A DNA stretch of 64,000 nucleotides from Phocaeicola faecium (GCF_014837055.1 NZ_JACSPQ010000001.1:925970-989969); one strand, 5' to 3'. Counted from the stretch's first letter, positions 1-9,939 are shown. The notes: generated from the sequence alone by a model not told the origin. Numbers and translations: made by a program.

Positions 1-94
1 CCAGCTTCCGCTTCTATTTTGCAATTTCCTTTTTATATTTGTCTTTACATATTCTTAAGCCCTTAACTTCTTATTGATTTTCGTGCATTTTAAA

Positions 95-122
95 GAATAT
101 CCATTCAATGGAATAGATATTC
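95..122. promoter_or_regulatory. Imperfect palindrome, possible operator of the HAD gene
   Basis: Two 12-nt arms, GAATATCCATTC (95-106) and GAATAGATATTC (111-122), are inverted repeats of each other with one mismatch and a 4-nt spacer. The palindrome ends 16 nt before the -7 box of the downstream promoter, so it covers the -33 region. A repressor site is an inference from that position; no regulator is adjacent. Confidence 0.35.
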
Positions 123-138
123 AATAAAAAAATTAGCG

Positions 139-146
139 TACCTTTG
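139..146 (+). promoter_or_regulatory. Bacteroides -7 promoter box (TAnnTTTG)
   Basis: TACCTTTG at 139-146 matches the Bacteroidetes primary sigma factor -7 consensus and lies 21 nt before the HAD start codon, implying a very short leader. No good TTTG is seen at -33, where the palindrome at 95-122 lies instead. Confidence 0.55.
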
Positions 147-167
147 CGGGGCTAAAAATAATGATAA

Positions 168-806
168 ATGAAACATTACAACGCTTATTTATTCGATTTC
201 GATTACACGCTGGCTGACTCCTCACGGGGAATTGTGATGTGTTTTCGTCGTGTGTTGGAACGCCACCACTATTCGCAAGTAACCGACAATGAGATAAAAC
301 GGACTATCGGAAAGACACTTGAAAATTCTTTTTCTATCCTGACGGGGGTTACGGATACCGATACGCTTGCGGCATATAAAAAGGAGTATGTGAAAGAAGC
401 GGATGTGTATATGACGGCAAATACGTTCCTTTTTCCGGAAACTGCAGAGGTGCTGAACGGCTTGAAGAAACGCGGAGCTAAGATAGGTATTATTTCTACC
501 AAATTCCGTTACCGCATCATGGAGTTGTTAAGCAAACATTTTCCGACTGACTTTTTCGACATTATCGTAGGTGGCGAGGATGTGAAAGCTGCCAAGCCTT
601 CGCCCGAAGGGTTGATCTTTGCCATGCAGCGGTTGGGATGTTCGAAAGAAGAGACATTATACATTGGTGACAGTACCGTGGATGCGGAAACGGCACAGGC
701 GGGAGGTACTGATTTTGCCGGTATTCTTCACGGAGCTACCACACGCGAAGAGTTGGAAGCGTATCCGCACACTGTCGTGGCCGACAGCCTGCGTATTTTA
801 ATCTGA
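168..806 (+). CDS. HAD-family phosphatase, phosphoglycolate phosphatase-like
   Basis: A 212-residue haloacid dehalogenase-fold hydrolase, expected to remove phosphate from a small phosphorylated metabolite in the cytoplasm. All four HAD motifs are visible: DFDYT at residues 10-14 with the Asp nucleophile, the Ser/Thr of IISTKF, the Lys of AKPSPEG, and IGDSTVD near the C-terminus. Tyr replaces the usual Gly in motif I (DxDYT). The helical cap lies between motifs I and II, as in Gph/PgmB-like enzymes. Substrate cannot be told from sequence. It is transcribed alone; the next gene is convergent and ends 7 bp away. Confidence 0.85.
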   Translation: MKHYNAYLFDFDYTLADSSRGIVMCFRRVLERHHYSQVTDNEIKRTIGKTLENSFSILTGVTDTDTLAAYKKEYVKEADVYMTANTFLFPETAEVLNGLKKRGAKIGIISTKFRYRIMELLSKHFPTDFFDIIVGGEDVKAAKPSPEGLIFAMQRLGCSKEETLYIGDSTVDAETAQAGGTDFAGILHGATTREELEAYPHTVVADSLRILI

Positions 807-813
807 TACTCCC

Positions 814-1812
814 CTATCGCTGGGGTTTCAGTTTTACGATTTCCCCCAATTCGGGCAACAGCACAGACATATCGCGGCGTTTGGCTTCGGCGGCAAACAC
901 ATGAGGTGGGTCGAACAAAGGCTCGTCCGACAAGTCAAACGTCCCGTAATGCATCGGTATCGTGATGTACGCATTCATCTCGGAGGAAGCCGTCAATGCA
1001 TCGTAAGGCGAAATATGATTGGGTTTCATAAACCACCGGGGTTTATAGGCACCGATACCTATCATGCAATAATCAATATGGGGAAATAACTCCGGAAGTT
1101 CCTGAAAATGGCGGGCATAGCCTGTGTCTCCGCTATTGTAGATGGTTATGCCGTCTGCCTGAATCATAAAGGCTCCCCATAAACGTTCGCCGCCATCGCT
1201 TACGCCGCGCTTACTCCAATGTTGCGCCGGCAAAAATGTCAACGTTACTCCGTCGTTCTGATATTGCTGATACCATGCCGCTTCGATTGTTTTCAGTTGA
1301 GGGAACCAGCTTTGTATCAGTTCGCCCGTACCTAATCCGCAAAACAGTTTCATCTGCGGATTATCGGCAACCAAACGCGCTACGCTCGGTTTGTCAAGAT
1401 GGTCGAAATGGTCATGACTGATAAGCAAGTAATCGATATGCTGAAAAATCGAAGGATTGGCCGGCAGCATACTTCTGCGCTTGACAAAAGGAATGTTTCC
1501 GTACACCGGGTCAATCATAAACCGCTTGCCACCCAACTGGAGGAAAAAAGAGTTATGCCCCAACCAGATTAGCGAATTGCCTACCACTCCGTCAAGCGAA
1601 CGCAAGAAGTTTACTTTCGGATTCCATTTTATCGTGCGTTTTTCTTTGCGCTGCGGATTAGGAGAGAGACGCCACTTAAGCACACTTCCCATCCCCGGCC
1701 GCCAACGGTGCTGCCGGTTAAAAAATTTACCATTAGCCACCGGGTTTCCTCGCCAACGGGGATTCACCGTAGCCAGATGATTATTTCGCCGGAATGTGAT
1801 TCGCTCTCCCAT
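814..1812 (-). CDS. MBL-fold metal-dependent hydrolase (UlaG/NAPE-PLD-like)
   Basis: A 332-residue metallo-beta-lactamase-fold protein. The metal-binding signature HDHFDHLD is at about residues 132-139, followed by the Asp of NSGDTGY and the His of PMHYGTFDLSDEP, which complete a two-metal site. The order and the C-terminal HYGTF motif fit the family containing UlaG lactonases and bacterial NAPE-PLD-like phosphodiesterases. The N-terminal 60 residues are basic and low in similarity to a signal peptide, so a cytoplasmic location is likely. The substrate is unknown. The gene is convergent with the HAD gene. Confidence 0.82.
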   Translation of the reverse strand: MGERITFRRNNHLATVNPRWRGNPVANGKFFNRQHRWRPGMGSVLKWRLSPNPQRKEKRTIKWNPKVNFLRSLDGVVGNSLIWLGHNSFFLQLGGKRFMIDPVYGNIPFVKRRSMLPANPSIFQHIDYLLISHDHFDHLDKPSVARLVADNPQMKLFCGLGTGELIQSWFPQLKTIEAAWYQQYQNDGVTLTFLPAQHWSKRGVSDGGERLWGAFMIQADGITIYNSGDTGYARHFQELPELFPHIDYCMIGIGAYKPRWFMKPNHISPYDALTASSEMNAYITIPMHYGTFDLSDEPLFDPPHVFAAEAKRRDMSVLLPELGEIVKLKPQR

Positions 1813-1866
1813 ATACTCTCCTTCTTCGGTGTTTACAATCGCTTACATCATGCCATATAAGCGGTA

Positions 1867-2322
1867 TTATTTTTCCAATAAATCTTTCAGAAAGGCATCG
1901 AGTTCTTCGTCTAAGCCTTTCAGCAACTCTCCGCTTAATAACAAGGTATCCTCATCGTCGATAAGCAGCAAGTCGGCAACCGTCTCTTTTTCGTCGTCGA
2001 CCAATACAAAAGAGTATGGCTTTAACAGATTGAGATTATCAAAAATCCCCTCTTCTTTTAATGCCGTAAGTTCAGAATGTAACAATCCTTCTACTTCGGT
2101 GTAAAAATCATTACTGTCATCGTCCACCCATTCGTCAATAATTGTACGTGCCAGTTCTTCATCATCGTCATTAAAAATAACTAACTCGCCCGTTTCTTGT
2201 TTGGGTTGCAAGTGGATGTCGGTAATCGTTGAATTTTCCTCTTTCGCACCATATCTTGCCACGGCTTCTTTTACACAAGAAGCTATCGCCGCGTGCGACT
2301 GTTCGCTAATTTTCATAGGCAT
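1867..2322 (-). CDS. Hypothetical acidic protein, 151 residues
   Basis: I do not recognise a named family. The protein is strongly acidic, with Asp/Glu clusters (DDDEE, DDDSND, LLIDDEDT, LDEELD), no signal peptide and no membrane segment. The start could be Met1 or Met3 (MPMKIS). The low isoelectric point and regular helices suggest a small soluble cytoplasmic protein, possibly a binding partner. It lies 54 bp downstream of the MBL hydrolase on the same strand, so the two may be cotranscribed. Confidence 0.7.
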   Translation of the reverse strand: MPMKISEQSHAAIASCVKEAVARYGAKEENSTITDIHLQPKQETGELVIFNDDDEELARTIIDEWVDDDSNDFYTEVEGLLHSELTALKEEGIFDNLNLLKPYSFVLVDDEKETVADLLLIDDEDTLLLSGELLKGLDEELDAFLKDLLEK

Positions 2323-2436
2323 TCATTATTTATACCTCAAATGTACAAAAAAATTCAGTCATGCAAACGATATTGTTCTTTTTTGTGCAGCGCAGGCAGA
2401 AAAAAGACGAATAGCCTTTCTCTTACCGGAGAAGTC

Positions 2437-3423
2437 TTAAAAACGCCCCATCTGCAAGTTTAATTTGGGCAAATCGAGTTTTTTCTTTTGTAATGCTTCT
2501 TCATAATAAGCTATAACCTGCCTATCTTCCGAGCCAGAACCTACCAGTTGTTTTGCTTTGCCTAACCACTCGATGGCTTGGTCTATATCGCCTTCCATTT
2601 CGAACGACAGGGCGATATTGAACGCGGCTTTCATCTTCGCGCTTCCTTTCTTCCGATTATCATAAAGCTGTTGCCACAGTCTGCGCGCTTCTTTCCAGTC
2701 GTTCTCACGCAAACAGATTACGGCATCACGCATTTCAACGCTGCCTCCCGTGTAATACAGGCGTGTAACCTGTCCCCAGTGAGGAATCAGATAAGGCACT
2801 AACGTTGTCATGGCGTCCATCGTCCCGTCGGTTACAATCCGCTTGTCCGACAAATCGGGCGTGATGTCCCAGTACAGACTGTCGGTTTTACTTACCACAG
2901 CCATCGGTTTACTACGCGAAGGAATGTAAATTTTTATCAACGGAGTGGTTTTCAGTTCCACAGCCTCGAAAGGCATCGGCAATTCGGGATAAAAGACTTC
3001 ACGTCTGTTGGTCTGCAACAACACACGTTCCACCGAAAAAATCATATCTGCTCCTAACGACGAAGCAAGTGATTCTACCTCGGCTTGCGTGAGTGCGGAA
3101 TAATCGGACGGAAGCTCGTCTTTTGCCCGCAGAGCCGAATCGCAAATTATCACCTGATTAAAATAACGGCTATCCGCCAGCGCTTCTGCCAAAGTTTCGG
3201 CTGCCACTTTTCCGTCGCCCTCCAGCAAGCCAATGGTCAGCAAATCGTCTTTAGGGGTAGGGATTTCTGCCATATTGTTGACTACAGCTACGTTTTTCAC
3301 CTGATCCGGATAAGTGATGTCTGCCGGATAAAGCTGATCAAAAGTAAAACTCTGCATAGAGCCACAAGCTGTAAAAACACTGGTCGCTGCTAACAGTAAC
3401 AGCGGGAAAATATGCTTCTTCAT
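2437..3423 (-). CDS. DUF6340-type lipoprotein
   Basis: A 328-residue exported lipoprotein. The N-terminus MKKHIFPLLLLAATSVFTAC is a type II signal peptide with Cys20 as the lipidation site. The middle region (about residues 40-210) resembles the Bacteroidetes DUF6340 family; the C-terminal third contains a TPR-like stretch (AFNIALSFEMEGDIDQAIEWLGKA cannot be shown whole; see AFNIALSF then QAIEWLGKA). Function is unknown. A -7 box on the minus strand (CAAAAATA at 3455-3462, read as TATTTTTG) lies 32 bp upstream. It is separated from secA by terminator and repeat sequence, so it has its own promoter. Confidence 0.75.
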   Translation of the reverse strand: MKKHIFPLLLLAATSVFTACGSMQSFTFDQLYPADITYPDQVKNVAVVNNMAEIPTPKDDLLTIGLLEGDGKVAAETLAEALADSRYFNQVIICDSALRAKDELPSDYSALTQAEVESLASSLGADMIFSVERVLLQTNRREVFYPELPMPFEAVELKTTPLIKIYIPSRSKPMAVVSKTDSLYWDITPDLSDKRIVTDGTMDAMTTLVPYLIPHWGQVTRLYYTGGSVEMRDAVICLRENDWKEARRLWQQLYDNRKKGSAKMKAAFNIALSFEMEGDIDQAIEWLGKAKQLVGSGSEDRQVIAYYEEALQKKKLDLPKLNLQMGRF

Positions 3424-3454
3424 AATTATGCTTCTTTATTATAAGATAGAGAGA

Positions 3455-3462
3455 CAAAAATA
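3455..3462 (-). promoter_or_regulatory. -7 promoter box of the DUF6340 gene
   Basis: Read on the minus strand this is TATTTTTG, fitting TAnnTTTG, about 32 nt before the start codon at 3423. No clear -33 element is seen. Confidence 0.45.
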
Positions 3463-3582
3463 CGATTTTCCACGAAAAGAATACGTTAAAAATTGAGAAC
3501 TGCCTCTGAAAAAACAAATTTAAATATAAATCGGTTACACAGATGCCTGTTTTCGTAACATTTAACTCGGTCATGCAAGCCT

Positions 3583-3676
3583 AAAAAACGCTACCCATAG
3601 GACTGCTGTGTCTTACGAATAGAACAGGGAGGTTTATCCGCATGAACCGGTCAACACTACCCGTAGCGTTTTTTTT
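3583..3676. repeat. 22-nt tandem repeat array A
   Basis: Four units at exact 22-nt spacing: 3587-3608, 3609-3630, 3631-3652 and a shorter last unit from 3653. Units are degenerate versions of AACGCTACCCATAGxxC. The array begins AAAAAACGCTAC and ends GTAGCGTTTTTT, so its ends can pair. It lies between the 3' end of secA and the start of the DUF6340 gene. Related arrays are at 27585, 31951, 41081, 48515, 55040 and 61519. Confidence 0.85.
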
Positions 3677-3692
3677 CGGAACAAACCGCCAT

Positions 3693-3734
3693 AAAAAAAG
3701 AGGATGGACACCGAGCGGTTCGTTGTCCATCCTC
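3693..3734 (-). terminator. Rho-independent terminator of secA
   Basis: Perfect 11-bp stem GAGGATGGACA (3700-3710) with TGTCCATCCTC (3724-3734) and a 13-nt loop. Read on the minus strand it is followed by seven T (3693-3699). It lies 70 bp past the secA stop codon. Confidence 0.85.
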
Positions 3735-3804
3735 CTATATCAGCTAAAATCAATAATGATTTCAGGAAAGTGTTCTGAAACAGTTTTTAAGTTTAAGAGC
3801 CTGT

Positions 3805-6800
3805 TTATGCGTTCTTACCGTGACAGTTTTTATACTTCAGTCCGCTGCCGCAAGGACAAGGGTCGTTACGTCCAACGGTTTTTTCAGAACGAATCGGTTC
3901 CTGTTTCTGTTTTTCGCGCGTATCTTGCTGTGCGGCCGCCTGCTGATTCGGGTCGTTCAAATCTTGCTTTTCTTCCTTGTACTGCTGGCGGGGAGCGGGC
4001 TGTTCGGGAGCAGCCTCACGCACCTGACGAGGTTCTTGCACCGGTATTTGTCCGCGCATCAATACAGAAACGGTATTGTTGTTAATCTTGTCTACCATGT
4101 TACGGAACAGGTTGACAGACTCTAACTTGAATATCAACAGCGGGTCTTTCTGTTCGTAGCTAGCGTTCTGAACAGAATGTTTCAGTTCATCCAACTCGCG
4201 CAGGTTTTCTTTCCAAGCGTCGTCGATAGTATGAAGCAAGATTGCTTTTTCGAACGCCTTAACGATTTCTTTCGATTCGGTTTCGTATGCAGCCTTCAGG
4301 TTGACAGAGATGTTATACATACGCTTGCCATCGGTAATCGGTATCATGATGTTTTCGTACAAGTTTCCTTGCGTTTCGTACACCTGTTTGATAACCGGAT
4401 TAGCTATCTGCGCCATGCGTTCGGTTTTACGCTTAAACAGCGCCATTGCTTCTTGGAATGTTTTTTCTGCCAAATCGTCTTTCTTAGCCGAATGGAATTC
4501 TTCTTCGGTGAACGGAGTTTCCATTGCGAGCGTATGGAAGATTTCGCGCTGGGCATCCTCATAGGTAGGTTGCTCAAGAGCGTTGGCACAACGGTTCCAT
4601 ATCATTTCCACGATATCCATGCCGATACGTTCACCCATCAGTGCGTGACGGCGTTTGGTATAAATAACCGTACGCTGTTTGTTCATCACGTCATCGTATT
4701 CCAACAAACGTTTACGGATACCGAAGTTGTTTTCTTCCACCTTCTTCTGTGCACGTTCGATGGAGTTGGATATCATCTTATGTTCAATCATCTCTCCTTC
4801 TTTGAATCCGAGCTTATCCATCACGCTGGCAATGCGGTCGGAAGAGAACAGACGCATCAAATCGTCTTCCAGTGATACGAAGAACACAGATGAACCGGGG
4901 TCACCCTGACGTCCGGCACGACCACGCAACTGGCGGTCGACACGGCGCGACTCGTGACGTTCCGTACCGATAATAGCCAAACCTCCGGCAGCTTTTACTT
5001 CAGGGCTCAGCTTGATATCCGTACCACGACCCGCCATGTTGGTAGCGATAGTCACCGTACTGCTCTGACCTGCTTTTGCCACGATTTCGGCTTCTTTCTG
5101 GTGGAGTTTCGCATTCAATACGTTATGCGGAATCTTACGCAGGGTAAGCATCTTGCTCAACATTTCGGAGATTTCGACCGAAGTAGTACCAACCAGTACC
5201 GGACGGCCTGCCTGTACCATCTTTTCGATTTCCTCGATTACAGCTTTATATTTTTCGCGTTTGGTTTTGTAGACACGGTCGTTCATGTCGATACGGGCTA
5301 TCGGACGGTTAGTCGGGATAACCACCACATCGAGTTTATAAATGTCCCAGAACTCTCCGGCTTCCGTTTCTGCCGTACCGGTCATACCAGACAACTTATG
5401 ATACATACGGAAGTAGTTCTGAAGGGTAATCGTAGCAAACGTTTGTGTAGCAGCTTCTACCTTCACGCCTTCTTTTGCTTCCACTGCCTGATGCAATCCA
5501 TCGCTCCAGCGGCGTCCGTCCATGATACGGCCCGTCTGCTCGTCGACAATCTTAACCTGTCCGTCCATCACCACATAATCGGTATCTTTTTCGAACATGG
5601 TATATGCCTTCAGCAGCTGGTTAATCGTATGCACACGTTCCGACTTGATGGCGTAGTTAGTCAGCAATTCGTCTTTCTTAGCCAAACGTTCTTCTTCGCT
5701 CAAATCCTTACGGTTTTCCAGTTCAGAGAGTTGGGCAGTAATATCGGGCAGCACAAACAGCGTCGGGTCTTGCGAATTACCGGTAATCAAGTCGATACCC
5801 TTATCGGTAAGTTCCACGCTCTTCAGTTTTTCATCGATAACGAAGAAAAGCGGTTCTACGGCTTCGGGCATACGCTTGTTGTTCTGCTCCATGTAGATTT
5901 CTTCAGTCTTGAGCATACCCGCCTTAATACCCGGTTCGCTAAGGAACTTGATAAGGGGTTTGTTTTTAGGCAATGCCTTGTGGCTGCGGAACAATGCCAA
6001 GAAACCGGCTTCCACGTCTTCTTTCTTATCAGAAGCAATCAGGCGTTTTGCATCGGCAAGATACTGTGTTGCCAAACGGTGCTGAGCCTCAACCAAGCGT
6101 TCTACCAGCGGACGCAACACTTCAAACAGTTGCTGGTCGCCTTTAGGTACGGGACCTGAAATAATCAGCGGAGTACGGGCATCGTCAATCAACACCGAGT
6201 CCACCTCATCGACTATGGCGTAGTTATGCTTGCGCTGTACCAAATCGCGCGGGCTGACTGCCATATTGTCACGCAGGTAATCGAAGCCGAATTCGTTATT
6301 AGTTCCAAAGGTAATATCAGCCATGTATGCCTGACGGCGTGCTTCCGAGTTAGGCTGATGCTTGTCAATACAATCCACACGCAAACCGTGGAACATATAA
6401 AGCGGTCCCATCCATTCCGAGTCACGTTTCGCCAAGTAATCGTTGACGGTTACCACATGCACACCGTTTCCGGTCAGGGCATTCAGGAATACGGGAAGCG
6501 TAGCCACCAATGTCTTACCTTCACCGGTTGCCATTTCTGCGATTTTCCCCTGATGCAGAACCACACCACCGAACAACTGCACATCGTAATGCACCATGTT
6601 CCATACCGTATCGTTTCCGCCTGCTTTCCAGTGGTTTTTCCAGATGGCTTTATCGCCTTCTATGCTTACGAAGTCTTTTCCCTGAGCCGCCAGTTCACGG
6701 TCGAAATCGGTTGCTGTTACTTCGATGGTTTCATTTTGCGAGAAACGGCGTGCCGTATCTTTCACAATCGAGAAGGCTACCGGCAATACGTCGTTCAGCG

Positions 6801-7104
6801 CTTTCTCATATTTGTCGAGCACGTCTTTCTCCAACTTGTCTATCTGAGAGAAGATACCTTCGCGCTGTTCCAAGTCGGTAGACTCAATGGTAGCTTTCAG
6901 TTCTTCTATTTTTTTTGTTTCCTCGGCAGCAGAATCTTTAATATACTTCTTTAATTCTTCTGTCTTTGCACGCAGTTCGTCATTGCTAAGTTTCTCTATT
7001 TCCGGATAAGCCTGCTTTATTTTTTCTACCCACGGCTGAATTTCTTTCATATCACGGGTGGCTTTATTTCCGAACAGCTTGCTTATAAATTCATTAAATC
7101 CCAT
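3805..7104 (-). CDS. secA: Preprotein translocase ATPase SecA
   Basis: The 1099-residue motor of the general secretion pathway, which drives unfolded preproteins through SecYEG. Visible are the Walker A motif GEGKT (in [13 protein letters not shown]), the DEVD Walker B-type motif ([14 protein letters not shown]), the second helicase half with [10 protein letters not shown] and [13 protein letters not shown], and a C-terminal zinc-binding SEC-C motif [13 protein letters not shown]. It is about 200 residues longer than E. coli SecA, from an insertion between the two ATPase halves (about residues 340-500), usual in Bacteroidetes. A Gln/Glu-rich linker precedes the SEC-C tail. It is the last gene of a minus-strand unit, 43 bp after the phosphatase-like gene. 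Confidence 0.97.
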   Translation of the reverse strand: MGFNEFISKLFGNKATRDMKEIQPWVEKIKQAYPEIEKLSNDELRAKTEELKKYIKDSAAEETKKIEELKATIESTDLEQREGIFSQIDKLEKDVLDKYEKALNDVLPVAFSIVKDTARRFSQNETIEVTATDFDRELAAQGKDFVSIEGDKAIWKNHWKAGGNDTVWNMVHYDVQLFGGVVLHQGKIAEMATGEGKTLVATLPVFLNALTGNGVHVVTVNDYLAKRDSEWMGPLYMFHGLRVDCIDKHQPNSEARRQAYMADITFGTNNEFGFDYLRDNMAVSPRDLVQRKHNYAIVDEVDSVLIDDARTPLIISGPVPKGDQQLFEVLRPLVERLVEAQHRLATQYLADAKRLIASDKKEDVEAGFLALFRSHKALPKNKPLIKFLSEPGIKAGMLKTEEIYMEQNNKRMPEAVEPLFFVIDEKLKSVELTDKGIDLITGNSQDPTLFVLPDITAQLSELENRKDLSEEERLAKKDELLTNYAIKSERVHTINQLLKAYTMFEKDTDYVVMDGQVKIVDEQTGRIMDGRRWSDGLHQAVEAKEGVKVEAATQTFATITLQNYFRMYHKLSGMTGTAETEAGEFWDIYKLDVVVIPTNRPIARIDMNDRVYKTKREKYKAVIEEIEKMVQAGRPVLVGTTSVEISEMLSKMLTLRKIPHNVLNAKLHQKEAEIVAKAGQSSTVTIATNMAGRGTDIKLSPEVKAAGGLAIIGTERHESRRVDRQLRGRAGRQGDPGSSVFFVSLEDDLMRLFSSDRIASVMDKLGFKEGEMIEHKMISNSIERAQKKVEENNFGIRKRLLEYDDVMNKQRTVIYTKRRHALMGERIGMDIVEMIWNRCANALEQPTYEDAQREIFHTLAMETPFTEEEFHSAKKDDLAEKTFQEAMALFKRKTERMAQIANPVIKQVYETQGNLYENIMIPITDGKRMYNISVNLKAAYETESKEIVKAFEKAILLHTIDDAWKENLRELDELKHSVQNASYEQKDPLLIFKLESVNLFRNMVDKINNNTVSVLMRGQIPVQEPRQVREAAPEQPAPRQQYKEEKQDLNDPNQQAAAQQDTREKQKQEPIRSEKTVGRNDPCPCGSGLKYKNCHGKNA

Positions 7105-7147
7105 TTGTATTTATTGTTTTTGTTTTACTTAATTAATTTATTTCCTC

Positions 7148-8731
7148 TTATTTCCGAATGTCGAGCAGCGGTGCTGCTTCGCTGGCGTTGGGCGCCCGGA
7201 TGCGCATGTAGTGGGCTACCGTGGGAGCGATGGTTGCCATTTTTACCGGAGCATACAATATCTCCGGCTTTACGTTATAGCCCATGAAAATAAGCGGAAC
7301 AGAAGCGTAAGCCTCGCGAACCACCTGCGATATCTGCGGATAATCGTTGATAACCGTCCATCCGGGCATTACTTCGATGTAGAGGTCGCCCGAACAATCG
7401 CGGCTGAACGAATTGCGTATCTTGTCAATCTTCGGAGTCCATGCCCCCAACAGCAGGCGCTGCGAGGTATAAGCATCGCGAACACCGCTCATCTGGACGA
7501 CAAACTCCGCCGAACGGTTCATTATCTCCGTCAGATTCAGCTTTTTGTCTTCTATCAGTTTATGGTTAAGGTAAATTTGCCTGTCGTAATAAGTTTCCAC
7601 GTACTGCCCGTTGCCGTAAATTGCCATCAGATACATGTTCAGCAGGGCGGCACAACGCTTGATGTGGAATTCTCCTCCCGGAATCCGGTACTGCGAAGGG
7701 TCGGCAGACTCGGTATCGGTATAGCCCGTAGAGGTGACAAAAAACAGCGTGTTTGCCAAACCTACCTTGCGGTCTATCATATCGAGAAGGTCGCCCAGAC
7801 TGTTGTCAAGCCGCACGTAAGCGTCTTGAATCTCCATTGCATATTCCGAATTGGGCTTATGGTCGTAATTCCCGGCGTAGTAAGAAAGTGTCAATAAGTC
7901 GGGCACGTTGTCTTTTCCCATCGGAGTAGCCGTCAGACAAGCATTTACCAGCCGATTGACTTCATCGTTTACATACGGGCTGGTTTTAAACTTCCGGTAC
8001 TTTTCCGCCCGCTCGTCGAAGAAGTTATGTTTAAACGTTACCTGCTTGCTGTTCGAGGTAACATAGCGGTAGGCGGTAACTACGTGATAAGGCTGCCACT
8101 CCAGCGTACCGATACGGAAATCCAACCCCTCGCGGTCGTTATAATCCGTCACCCATTGGGGAAACGTACCGTAATAGGTGGTTCCGCTCCATTTGCCGGT
8201 ATCGTCGTTAATCCAAAATACTCCTTTTGCAGCGTGTCCTGCGGCAAGAATCGCCATTTCGCGTGTGGGAGCTATTGAGTAAACTTCCGCTTCTCCCCCA
8301 CTTGCCACCATCAGCTCGTCGGACAGCGTAGATACTTGCAGGCGTTTCGGCGAAGAATATTCCTGAGTATAAACGCCCATGAAATCGCGGTCTTCCACGC
8401 ACTCCACAAGGCGCAGCGAGTTGCGATCCATCCATCGGGTTCCCACCACCCCATTATAATAAGGTGTAGTACCTGTATACACGGATGCCGTCGCCGATGA
8501 ACGGTCAATGTTTATAAAGTCGTATTCTGCATTACAGTAAACGCGCCCTTCTTTCATCAGCCGCTTAAAGCCGCGCTCGCCGTAAAGCGCGGAAAACGCT
8601 TCGATGTAATCGGCACGCAACTGGTCGATGGTCAGCCCCACCACCAGCCTCGGTGCGCCCGGAGCGGTTTGCGCCTGAAGCCCCGTAATAACAAATACCG
8701 TAATTAAAGATGTCAGTATGCGTTCTTTCAT
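7148..8731 (-). CDS. Alkaline-phosphatase-superfamily protein, probably catalytically inactive
   Basis: A 527-residue protein with a Sec signal peptide (cut after about LQAQ, residue 21) and the overall fold of PafA/NPP-type phosphatases: VVGLTIDQLR with Asp36, YTGTTPYYNGVVG, the AYVRLDNSLG helix, VGLANTLFFVTS, and VPLIFMG near the end. Aligned from memory with PafA, only Asp36 of the metal ligands remains. The nucleophile Thr site falls on Arg77 (Ser78/79 adjacent), DxxxH is replaced in SYYAGN, the ADHG motif by STGY, and the last His by Ser. It is therefore likely a pseudoenzyme in the periplasm. Its start overlaps the DUF4105 stop by 4 bp (ATGA), and secA follows in 43 bp. Confidence 0.8.
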   Translation of the reverse strand: MKERILTSLITVFVITGLQAQTAPGAPRLVVGLTIDQLRADYIEAFSALYGERGFKRLMKEGRVYCNAEYDFINIDRSSATASVYTGTTPYYNGVVGTRWMDRNSLRLVECVEDRDFMGVYTQEYSSPKRLQVSTLSDELMVASGGEAEVYSIAPTREMAILAAGHAAKGVFWINDDTGKWSGTTYYGTFPQWVTDYNDREGLDFRIGTLEWQPYHVVTAYRYVTSNSKQVTFKHNFFDERAEKYRKFKTSPYVNDEVNRLVNACLTATPMGKDNVPDLLTLSYYAGNYDHKPNSEYAMEIQDAYVRLDNSLGDLLDMIDRKVGLANTLFFVTSTGYTDTESADPSQYRIPGGEFHIKRCAALLNMYLMAIYGNGQYVETYYDRQIYLNHKLIEDKKLNLTEIMNRSAEFVVQMSGVRDAYTSQRLLLGAWTPKIDKIRNSFSRDCSGDLYIEVMPGWTVINDYPQISQVVREAYASVPLIFMGYNVKPEILYAPVKMATIAPTVAHYMRIRAPNASEAAPLLDIRK

Positions 8732-9921
8732 TCTTTTTTATTCCAAACTAAAACATGGCTCGCTGTATTTACCAGCAAACTGAGTGCCAAAGGTAATACT
8801 GTTAAATTAAATTCTTGCGGCGAAAAGGGGAATATAGCTATAAAAAGTGTTAAATAGACGATATTCACCACGTGGTACCTGTCTTTTTTGCGTTTTATGT
8901 CGCAATAAACCATCCGGGGGAGGTATAAAAGCGGGAGGGGATTGAATAGTATCAAAAGCCAGTTTGAGCCGACCGTAGGGTGTGACGACACGAAGAAAAG
9001 GTAAGCCACGATACATCCTGCCAATCCTTGTGCGCCGTACAGCAGAATATCCCATCCCCAAAGAATCCGTTTCCGCCGCCACTGCCACCAAGCCACCAAA
9101 GCGTTTAACGCCAAAAACAGCGAAGCACCCATCAGAGGGGTCAGGGGGAAACCCGGCACGGATTCCGGCTCTACGTCGACTATCTTTGTCTCTTTAGCCA
9201 CTAACGGACGCTTGGTTCCGTCTTCATTTACGATGTATGCCTCCGATGCGAAATAGCGCATGTAGAAGGGGGCGAACATCTGCAAGCGATTGTCAATCGG
9301 GCGGTCGGCTTCCGCTCCCAAACAAAGGTCGATGCCGAACTCATCCCACGGGGATTGCGCCGTAAACTCATGGACGATGCTGCGGAAAGACTTTTCCGGC
9401 AAGCCTTCGGGATAAACCACTTTGCCGCGTATGCTTTTTTCTATTTGATCGCGTGCGCGCGTGGTACAATTATCATAAAAATAATTATAACGGTAGATGC
9501 GGTTTTCGGGGCGGTAGTTTTCTTCTAAAAGCCCCAACAGGGTCTCTTTTTCGGCGGCGGTCAGGTTCAGCTCCTGCTGGTACACCGCCGAACCTCGCAG
9601 GGCATATTCCGTTTCAAAGTATGTATAAGGCGTAATGCCCAACTGGTAGTCGGTCTCTCCCTTCACGAAGCGGTAAACAAAATTGGGGGTATTGAAGCTG
9701 AACATGCCGTAATTGAACACCACGTCTGTTCCGCGCGTAAGGTTCTGATAGCGCAGCGCCGTATGCCCGAAAAGTTCATAAATCTCGCTTCCGGGCGCAC
9801 ACGTAAGCAGGCTGAAGCGGATGCTGTCGCGCTGTTGGGCACGGAGCGGCGCCAGCGTTACGAATACCGCCAGTAAACCGATGATGAGTTTTATCGTGTT
9901 CCGAACAATCATATTATTCAT
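8728..9921 (-). CDS. DUF4105-domain membrane protein
   Basis: An exported protein of unknown function. The N-terminal half carries DUF4105 hallmarks: SLLTCAPGSEIYELFGHTAL, VFNYGMFSF, GITPYTYF and YNYFYDNCTTRARDQ. The Cys-Asn/His-rich arrangement (FGH, DNC) recalls a papain-like active site, an idea from the family rather than proven here. The C-terminal 130 residues hold four or five membrane helices. The longest frame opens at 9981, but a promoter -7 box at 9940-9947 lies inside that extension, so the start at 9921 (MNNMIVRN) or 9912 (MIVRN, beginning a clean signal peptide) is preferred. First gene of the unit with the phosphatase-like protein and secA. Confidence 0.85.
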   Translation of the reverse strand: MNNMIVRNTIKLIIGLLAVFVTLAPLRAQQRDSIRFSLLTCAPGSEIYELFGHTALRYQNLTRGTDVVFNYGMFSFNTPNFVYRFVKGETDYQLGITPYTYFETEYALRGSAVYQQELNLTAAEKETLLGLLEENYRPENRIYRYNYFYDNCTTRARDQIEKSIRGKVVYPEGLPEKSFRSIVHEFTAQSPWDEFGIDLCLGAEADRPIDNRLQMFAPFYMRYFASEAYIVNEDGTKRPLVAKETKIVDVEPESVPGFPLTPLMGASLFLALNALVAWWQWRRKRILWGWDILLYGAQGLAGCIVAYLFFVSSHPTVGSNWLLILFNPLPLLYLPRMVYCDIKRKKDRYHVVNIVYLTLFIAIFPFSPQEFNLTVLPLALSLLVNTASHVLVWNKKE

Positions 9922-9939
9922 TTCATTGCTTTGAGCGCA

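Noticed and set aside
4954..6159. 401-codon plus-strand frame opposite secA
   Set aside because: It is a shadow of secA. Its composition (Phe/His/Gln/Arg-rich) reflects the antisense of SecA and it matches no family. The same holds for the frame at 6226-6954.
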